From the NCBI GenBank assembly GCA_022792755.1, contig JAAWBP010000085.1:1-11040 (forward strand): DNA of 11,040 nucleotides, read 5' to 3'. The position numbers and the translations under genes were made by a program. The notes beneath the pieces are model-generated. The model was not told where the DNA came from. It saw nothing but the letters and a program-made list of their open reading frames with translations, and made no database searches. Shown here piece by piece: positions 6,571 through 11,040 of the stretch (positions are counted from its first letter, which is position 1; each line of letters opens with the position of its first letter). This stretch comes from Oscillospiraceae bacterium (GTDB lineage: Bacteria; Bacillota; Clostridia; Oscillospirales; Ruminococcaceae).

Positions 6571-7172
6571 TACCAGCCGAAGCTGCTTTTTAACGATTCA
6601 AACCACTCCACCACAGCGAAGCGGACTTCATATTTCGGGTTGCGCGTCACCAAGTCCGATTCATCCTCGCTGAATCCCTCTTCCAGAACCTCCTGCGGCT
6701 GGGCTGCGGGCAGGCAGAGCGGCGGATAGAGCACACACCACCAGTTCTGGCCCGCTGCGTCCCCGATGGTGATCCGCACTGCGTCATACATCCCTGCGGG
6801 AAGGGTAAAGGCATCATACTGCCGGGTGGTGAAATACATATTGACGATTTCGGCCTGAACCGGATCGTCACAGCCGTTTCGGAGAAGCTCATCCTGGGCG
6901 ATCTGACGCACCTGCTCCAGATGCTCCGCCGCAGATTCTTTTGCGTCTTCCAATGTTTCGGGCTTCTCGAAAACAGAGCCCATCTCGTTTAAAATCCGGT
7001 CTCTCACCTTTAGCTTCAGCGCCTGGTCTTCCGCGCTGTCCGAATTTGCCAGAATATGGAGCCGGAGGACATCCTCGCGGATCTGCCCGCAGTCTGCGGC
7101 AAAGGTGGTAAATCCACCGACCAGAATCGTCAGAATCAAACCGATCAAAAGCGATAATTCTATCTTTTTCAA
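6570..7172 (-). CDS. spoIIR: Stage II sporulation protein R
   Basis: In the Bacillus pathway SpoIIR is made in the forespore under sigma-F, exported, and activates the SpoIIGA protease, which processes pro-sigma-E in the mother cell. This 200-residue protein has an N-terminal hydrophobic segment (about residues 7-25), consistent with export or anchoring. It carries the family block LRLHILANSDS (36-46), followed by EDQALKLKVRD, and a conserved NWWCVLYPPLC (143-153). Length is near that of the family (224 in B. subtilis). The start is TTG at 7172, with AAAGGA upstream at a spacing of about 11 nt; the intervening bases are the T-run of a hairpin, and the ribosome binding site lies in the hairpin's 3' arm. 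It follows ispE in the same direction but is separated from it by that hairpin, and it has a forespore-type promoter candidate. Confidence 0.94.
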   Translation of the reverse strand: MKKIELSLLIGLILTILVGGFTTFAADCGQIREDVLRLHILANSDSAEDQALKLKVRDRILNEMGSVFEKPETLEDAKESAAEHLEQVRQIAQDELLRNGCDDPVQAEIVNMYFTTRQYDAFTLPAGMYDAVRITIGDAAGQNWWCVLYPPLCLPAAQPQEVLEEGFSEDESDLVTRNPKYEVRFAVVEWFESLKSSFGW

Positions 7173-7174
7173 AG

Positions 7175-7223
7175 AAAAAACCGTCCTTTCCCTTTACGTC
7201 AAAGGGAGTATGGGCGGTTTTTT
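7175..7223 (-). terminator. Hairpin terminator between ispE and spoIIR
   Basis: The outer stem pairs 7175-7186 with 7212-7223 (12 bp, one G-U pair), with A and T runs at its base. The inner stem pairs CCCTTT (7190-7195) with AAAGGG (7201-7206) over a 5-nt loop. Read on the minus strand it ends the Lrp-to-ispE operon with a T-rich tail. Its 3' arm contains the spoIIR ribosome binding site. Confidence 0.75.
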
Positions 7224-7234
7224 ATAAAATATAC
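7206..7234 (-). promoter_or_regulatory. Candidate forespore (sigma-F/sigma-G-type) promoter for spoIIR
   Basis: On the minus strand, GTATA (7234-7230) matches the -35 element of forespore sigma factors. CATACTC (7212-7206) matches CATnnTA at all but the last base, with a 17-nt spacer. Sigma-F control of spoIIR is known in Bacillus. The -10 lies in the 5' half of the hairpin, so a transcript starting near 7198 would lack most of the 5' arm. The overlapping sigma-A alternative (TTGGAA and TATAAA) has only a 14-nt spacer. Confidence 0.45.
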
Positions 7235-7248
7235 AGATTTTTCCAATT

Positions 7249-8115
7249 TTAAAGAATCTTTACGCCGCAGTCCACCGGCTCGGTGAGATAGACCTCTCGG
7301 TACAAAGGCGAAAATGCTTCACGGGCAGCATTTGCCGCCGCCTTCTCCTGAAACAGCCCGAAAACAGCTGACCCGCTCCCGCTCATCAACGACCCAAGCG
7401 CCCCTTTTTGCAACAGCTGCCGCTTGATATCAAACACCTCGTCCAAAACTGTCACCTGCTCAAAGGTGTTGTCCATCGAAACAGCAATTTCGTGCATGTC
7501 GGCGTAAGATACCCCCTTCAAAGCCCGGGAGACATCGACCTTTCGGAGAGCCGTACAGTTGTCGACCGCCTGAAACGCGGCGCCGGTGGAAATGCCCGCC
7601 TCCGGCTTTACAATGACAAAATAGCAGGATGGCAGAGGGGAAACCGGCGCCACCCGCTCCCCCATCCCCGTCACGTGGGCCGTTCCGCCGGTCAGGCAGA
7701 AAGGGACGTCGGCGCCTAGTTTCACGCCGAGCGCAGAAAGCTGATCTTGGGAAAGCCCGGCGTCATATAGAAAATTGAGCCCTGTCAGCACGGCGGCAGC
7801 GTCGGCGCTCCCGCCAGCCATCCCCGCCTGCAAAGGGATCTTTTTCTCCAAATGAATTTCAACGCCGCCTTTCCGCCCCGTGAACTGAAAAAACTGCTCC
7901 GCAGCGCGATAGGCGATATTATCGTTTCCGCCCGAGAGGTCGGAGCGGCCGCAAAAAAGACGGATTCCATCCTCTGCCCGCGCAAGGCGGAGCGTATCGT
8001 GGAGCGAAACCGACTGCATCAGCATCTCCATATTGTGGTAGCCGTCCTCCCGCTTTCCCAGCACCGCCAGGGCAAGATTCAGTTTGGCATAAGCGTACAG
8101 AGTGATACTTTCCAT
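7249..8115 (-). CDS. ispE: 4-diphosphocytidyl-2-C-methyl-D-erythritol kinase
   Basis: This GHMP kinase phosphorylates the 2-hydroxyl of CDP-methylerythritol with ATP in the MEP route to isoprenoids, in the cytoplasm. Its 288 residues match the family size (283 in E. coli). Visible motifs are YAKLNLAL with catalytic-type K11, the ATP loop PLQAGMAGGSADAAA (94-108), catalytic-type D136 in LGADVPFC, and the C-terminal SGSGSAVFGLF loop. The ATP loop has MAGG where LGGG is usual, a mild variation. The start is ATG 8115: TAGGTGG, overlapping the stop codon of the upstream gene, supplies the ribosome binding site. A longer in-frame start at 8175 would lie inside that gene. The 8-nt gap indicates co-transcription with the DUF362 gene. 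Confidence 0.95.
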   Translation of the reverse strand: MESITLYAYAKLNLALAVLGKREDGYHNMEMLMQSVSLHDTLRLARAEDGIRLFCGRSDLSGGNDNIAYRAAEQFFQFTGRKGGVEIHLEKKIPLQAGMAGGSADAAAVLTGLNFLYDAGLSQDQLSALGVKLGADVPFCLTGGTAHVTGMGERVAPVSPLPSCYFVIVKPEAGISTGAAFQAVDNCTALRKVDVSRALKGVSYADMHEIAVSMDNTFEQVTVLDEVFDIKRQLLQKGALGSLMSGSGSAVFGLFQEKAAANAAREAFSPLYREVYLTEPVDCGVKIL

Positions 8116-8123
8116 CTTCCCAC

Positions 8124-9251
8124 CTAAAAGCGGTAAAACCGCGAGCGTTTGATCCGAATAGCCTTTACCGGGCACATCTCATGACAGCAGAAACAGCGGA
8201 TACAATTTTCGTAGTGAATCTCCGCCTTATGGTTTGAAATTTCAATGGTTTTTGCAGGGCAGCTTTCGGCGCATTTCCCACAGCCGACGCATTCCTTTTT
8301 GCTGATCTTCGGCTTTGAAGAAAAATGGTTCAAAATGGATTTCGGAAACCATTTCGGAAGGGATGTCGAAAAATCCACACCATGAGAAACAGGCTTGACA
8401 AACTCGGGAAACAGCTTCACCTCGTCGCCAGACACCTTCAGCTCATCCGCGGACTGAACAGACAGCCCCCGGCGCCTGGCCGAACGGACGGTGTAAATCC
8501 GGTCGGGGTCGAAGCCGATGACCCTGCAAAGCAAGAGGTCGATGTCATAGGGATTCCTCCCAGCGAGCAGCATCCCGGTATGGATGAGGCTGCCGCCCGA
8601 AGGCCCGTCCCCCTGCATGGCGTCCACCGCATCGACAACTGTGAGATTCGGCCGAACCGTCTCACAAAGGTCTACCAGCATTTCACAGAAGTGCTCCTCC
8701 TCCGGAAAACGGAAGTGGAGCTCCGGCTTCATCAGACCGGGAATGCAGCCAAACAGATTTTTGACCGCGCCGCTCAAACCGACCATCCCATGCGTTTTAA
8801 GCTTGCACAGGTCGATGATATAATCGGCTTCCAAAACAGGATCGATCAAATGGAACTGTTTGCAGAGGTCATTTTCAGGCCGGCTGACCTCCTGGTAACC
8901 GGTCGCTTCATTCAGCGTAACGCCATACCGCTGCGCGAGATCAGCATAACCGGCGGCGCGGTAAATCCCGGCCAGAAGCTGCTTGCTATACGGCCCGCCA
9001 GGGCTGTCCGCAATCACAATGTCGCTGACTCCCCATTCCTGCAAAAGACGGATCACCCCGCCCGCAACAGCCGGATGGGTGGTCGTAAATTCCTCGGGGC
9101 GCCGTTTCATCAGCAGGTTGGGCTTTAAGAGAACCTTCATCCCCGGTTTCAGATCCTTTTGAACGCCGAGAGCCGCAAACTGGCGTTTGACCGCACGGTA
9201 CAGCGCTTCTTCCTCGTAATCCTCCAGCCGGACGCAGCTTATCTCAGACAT
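8124..9251 (-). CDS. DUF362 domain protein with C-terminal 2x[4Fe-4S] ferredoxin domain
   Basis: A 375-residue protein. Residues ~1-300 match the DUF362 family pattern: KPNLLMKRRPEEFTTTHP near the start, then ADSPGGPY, then CKLKTHGMVGLSGAVKNLFG, then DAVDAMQGDGPSGG. The C-terminal domain has two 4Fe-4S ferredoxin motifs, C321/C324/C327/C331 and C350/C353/C356/C360, each followed by the usual Pro. A redox or electron-transfer role is likely; the partner and substrate are unknown. There is no signal peptide, so it is probably cytoplasmic. Its ATG overlaps the aminotransferase 3' end by 13 nt, with AAAGGA about 9 nt upstream, and ispE begins 8 nt after its stop. Since IspG and IspH of the MEP pathway need low-potential electrons, linkage to ispE is suggestive, but nothing in the sequence shows that function. 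Confidence 0.88.
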   Translation of the reverse strand: MSEISCVRLEDYEEEALYRAVKRQFAALGVQKDLKPGMKVLLKPNLLMKRRPEEFTTTHPAVAGGVIRLLQEWGVSDIVIADSPGGPYSKQLLAGIYRAAGYADLAQRYGVTLNEATGYQEVSRPENDLCKQFHLIDPVLEADYIIDLCKLKTHGMVGLSGAVKNLFGCIPGLMKPELHFRFPEEEHFCEMLVDLCETVRPNLTVVDAVDAMQGDGPSGGSLIHTGMLLAGRNPYDIDLLLCRVIGFDPDRIYTVRSARRRGLSVQSADELKVSGDEVKLFPEFVKPVSHGVDFSTSLPKWFPKSILNHFSSKPKISKKECVGCGKCAESCPAKTIEISNHKAEIHYENCIRCFCCHEMCPVKAIRIKRSRFYRF

Positions 9252-10435
9252 GCTTCACGTTCCTTTGCGAGTTCCTTCAAAAATTCCCCGATCCGCTCAA
9301 TGGCTTCGAGCAGGTGCTTCTTGGAATAGGAGTAGGACACCCGGATGAATCCTTCCCCACTTTCCCCAAAAGCATTTCCCGGGACAACCGCAACCTTTTT
9401 GGAATACAGGAGTTTCTCACAAAATTCATCCGACGTCAGCCCGGTCGACTGGATTGACGGAAATATATAAAACGCCCCCTCCGGCTCAAAGCAGGGAAGG
9501 CCGATCGAGGTGAACCCGTCAATGACCAGCCGGCGGCGGGCGTCGTAATCCTCCCGCATCTCCCGCACACTGTCGTCACAGCTTTTGAGCGCTTCGATCG
9601 CCGCATACTGGCTGGTGGTCGGGGCGCACATAATCGCAAACTGGTGGAGCTTGATCATCTGCTTGATAATTTCACGCGGGCCGCAGGCGTAGCCGAGCCG
9701 CCAGCCCGTCATGCTGAACGACTTAGAAAAACCGTTGATGACGACGGTGCGCTCCCGCATCCCATCGATCGCCGCAGCCGAAACATGAGGCTGATCCCCG
9801 TAAGTGAGCTCCGCGTAAATTTCATCCGAAAGGACAATGATATTGGTGTCCCGCAGAACCTCAGCGATTTCTTCCAGATGCTCCCGGCGCATGACGCCGC
9901 CGGTCGGGTTGTTTGGAAAGGGCAGAACCAGCAGCTTTGTCTTAGGAGTGATTTTTTCCCGAAGTTCGTCCGCCGTCAGACGGAAGGCGTTTTCCGCCTT
10001 GGTCGGGATTGGGACAGGGACTCCGCCGGAAACGGTCACGATCGGCGAATAAGCGACAAAGGAAGGCTCGACGATCAGCACCTCGTCCCCCGGCTCCACA
10101 AAAACCCGGATGCAAAGGTCGATCGCCTCAGAACCGCCCACCGTGACGACGACTTCGTCCTTCGCCTCATAGCGCAGGTGATATTTCCGCTCCATATAAC
10201 GGGCGATTTCCTCCCGCAGGGCCATCAGGCCGGCGTTGGCCGAATAGCGGGTCATCCCCCGCTCCAGCGTCTCGATCCCCTTCTGCCGGATCGCCCACGG
10301 CGTTTTAAAATCCGGGTCGCCGACGCCGAGGGAAATGACACCGTCCATCTGCTCGGCAATATCGAAAAACTTCCGTATCCCGGAAGGCTTGACTTGCTGA
10401 ACCTTTCGGGACATCAAAGAGGAATAATCCATCAC
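9239..10435 (-). CDS. PLP-dependent class I/II aminotransferase
   Basis: A 398-residue fold-type I aminotransferase. The PLP lysine is K238 in NGFSKSFSMTGWRLGY. Other family residues are N176 in NNPTGG, D204 and Y207 in SDEIYAEL, and R365 in FIRVSYSYS, which binds the substrate alpha-carboxylate. It belongs to the aspartate/aromatic/PatA-like group; the amino donor cannot be read from sequence. The start is a GTG at 10435 whose bases overlap the stop of the Lrp/AsnC gene (GTGA). AAGGAG lies 9 nt upstream of the GTG and 12 nt upstream of the following ATG, favouring GTG. Pairing with an Lrp/AsnC regulator points to control by an amino acid. The gene is followed, with a 13-nt overlap, by the DUF362 gene. 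Confidence 0.93.
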   Translation of the reverse strand: MMDYSSLMSRKVQQVKPSGIRKFFDIAEQMDGVISLGVGDPDFKTPWAIRQKGIETLERGMTRYSANAGLMALREEIARYMERKYHLRYEAKDEVVVTVGGSEAIDLCIRVFVEPGDEVLIVEPSFVAYSPIVTVSGGVPVPIPTKAENAFRLTADELREKITPKTKLLVLPFPNNPTGGVMRREHLEEIAEVLRDTNIIVLSDEIYAELTYGDQPHVSAAAIDGMRERTVVINGFSKSFSMTGWRLGYACGPREIIKQMIKLHQFAIMCAPTTSQYAAIEALKSCDDSVREMREDYDARRRLVIDGFTSIGLPCFEPEGAFYIFPSIQSTGLTSDEFCEKLLYSKKVAVVPGNAFGESGEGFIRVSYSYSKKHLLEAIERIGEFLKELAKEREACLR

Positions 10436-10911
10436 AGCAAAGCACTCCTTCTGTCATCGGAGTCCTCCCCGCAAAGGACAACCCCCTTTTCTTTATAGCG
10501 CACCAAAACAAAATGGGTCGCCGTGGACAGGACGGAATCCAGTGCCGCGAGCCGCTGCTGTACGAACAGGGCAATGTCCTTAAATGTCCGGCACTCGAGG
10601 ATGACGAGAAGATCGTAGCCGCCCGACATCAGATAAACTGTATCCACTTCGGAATAGCTCATGATCCTCCGCGCGATATCCTCAAACCCCAGGTCGCGTT
10701 TTGGGGAAACCTTGACCTCGATGATGGCCTGGACAGTTTCCTCATCCAGCCGTTCATGGTCTAAGAGGACTTTATATCCGCGTATGATCCCCTGTTTTTC
10801 ATAAGAGGCAATCTGTTTTTCCACTTCCTCCGCCGTCGTCCCAAGCATGGCGGCCAGCTGCTTGCTGGAAAATCTCGCGTTTTCATTTAACAAAGACAAT
10901 AACTGATCCAT
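10432..10911 (-). CDS. Lrp/AsnC family transcriptional regulator
   Basis: A 159-residue regulator with an N-terminal winged helix-turn-helix (about residues 1-50, ending in IASYEKQGIIRGYKVLLD) and a C-terminal RAM/AsnC ligand-binding domain (about 60-145, with VYLMSGGYDLLVILE). Family members form octamer-like assemblies, bind amino acids and regulate amino acid metabolism. The ATG at 10911 has AAGGAG 8 nt upstream. Its stop overlaps the aminotransferase start by 4 nt, so the two are translationally coupled, and it is the first gene of the minus-strand operon. Autoregulation is usual in the family but no operator could be assigned. The upstream space before the repeat is only about 40 nt, and I could not identify a convincing promoter there. 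Confidence 0.93.
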   Translation of the reverse strand: MDQLLSLLNENARFSSKQLAAMLGTTAEEVEKQIASYEKQGIIRGYKVLLDHERLDEETVQAIIEVKVSPKRDLGFEDIARRIMSYSEVDTVYLMSGGYDLLVILECRTFKDIALFVQQRLAALDSVLSTATHFVLVRYKEKGVVLCGEDSDDRRSALL

Positions 10912-10952
10912 CTCAATGTCTCCTTTTTATCAAAATTCCTATGGGGCGGAAA

Positions 10953-11034
10953 GGCGGAGTGCCTCCGCCGAAATCTTTGATTTCGCCAACGCGTGAGGTT
11001 ATTATTACGAGCGCCAGCGAGTAACAATGTTCTC
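10953..11034. repeat. Intergenic palindromic repeat, right copy, three potential hairpins
   Basis: Hairpin one pairs GGCGGAG (10953-10959) with CTCCGCC (10963-10969). Hairpin two pairs CGAAATC (10969-10975) with GATTTCG (10979-10985); the two share base 10969. Hairpin three pairs 10995-11008 with 11021-11034 imperfectly: 10 Watson-Crick and 2 G-U pairs of 14, with a 12-nt loop. Positions 10969-11008 match 24-63 (37 of 40) in the same orientation, and 11023-11034 equals 1-12. The first hairpin is not shared with the left copy. The element lies directly upstream of the minus-strand operon. Confidence 0.75.
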
Positions 11035-11040
11035 TCAGCC

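Noticed and set aside
8325..9128. Long plus-strand open frame (267 codons) opposite the DUF362 gene
   Set aside because: It is antisense to a well-supported gene, has Arg/Pro/His-rich low-complexity content, no recognisable family and no clear ribosome binding site.
9644..10498. Long plus-strand open frame (284 codons) opposite the aminotransferase and Lrp genes
   Set aside because: It is a mirror of two conserved genes with unmistakable motifs; its composition is typical of an antisense shadow in moderate-to-high GC DNA.
11003..11028. Minus-strand TTGTTA-17-TAATAA as a promoter for the Lrp operon inside the repeat
   Set aside because: Only 4 of 6 and 3 of 6 consensus matches, and strong hairpins lie between it and the gene.
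1..11034. The end repeats as borders of a mobile island
   Set aside because: The genes between them are ordinary chromosomal ones with no integrase or transposase, and the repeats look like small dispersed elements.

Overview
The window reads as chromosomal core DNA of an endospore-forming Clostridia member (Bacillota). An Oscillospiraceae/Ruminococcaceae-like lineage with moderate GC is likely. The evidence is a spoIIR gene, an MEP-pathway ispE, a DUF4080-type cobalamin-binding radical SAM protein, a ComEA-like protein, AGGAGG-type ribosome binding sites with several TTG/GTG starts, and sigma-A-like promoters with TGn-extended -10 boxes. No tRNA, rRNA, CRISPR array, transposase or phage gene was found, and no gene-free stretch exceeds 300 bases.

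Layout. Positions 1-177 hold part of an intergenic palindromic repeat and a promoter. Next come two plus-strand genes, each with its own promoter: a B12-binding radical SAM/DUF4080 protein (235-1923), and a fusion of an sn-glycerol-1-phosphate dehydrogenase-like domain to a HAD-IIA phosphatase domain (2078-4255). A tight plus-strand cluster follows: a membrane-anchored ComEA-like helix-hairpin-helix protein (4371-4865), aspartate carbamoyltransferase carrying a PyrI-like zinc-ribbon tail (4879-5943), and an FMN/iron-sulfur-type flavoprotein (5915-6487). It ends in a perfect 20-bp hairpin that acts as a terminator for both converging gene sets.

The right half is a minus-strand operon read from 10911 leftwards: Lrp/AsnC regulator, class I/II aminotransferase, DUF362 protein with two 4Fe-4S ferredoxin motifs, and ispE. 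These genes overlap or sit 8 nt apart. A hairpin terminator then precedes spoIIR. A forespore-type promoter candidate lies inside that hairpin, so vegetative readthrough would form the hairpin while a spore-specific transcript would lack its 5' arm. A second copy of the left-edge repeat closes the window (10953-11034).

Points most worth follow-up: the PyrB zinc tail without the PyrI nucleotide-binding domain; the dehydrogenase-phosphatase fusion, which could make and dephosphorylate an archaeal-type glycerol phosphate; the terminator/promoter/ribosome-binding-site overlap in front of spoIIR; and the structured repeat family at both ends. I see no convincing new defence or mobile system.
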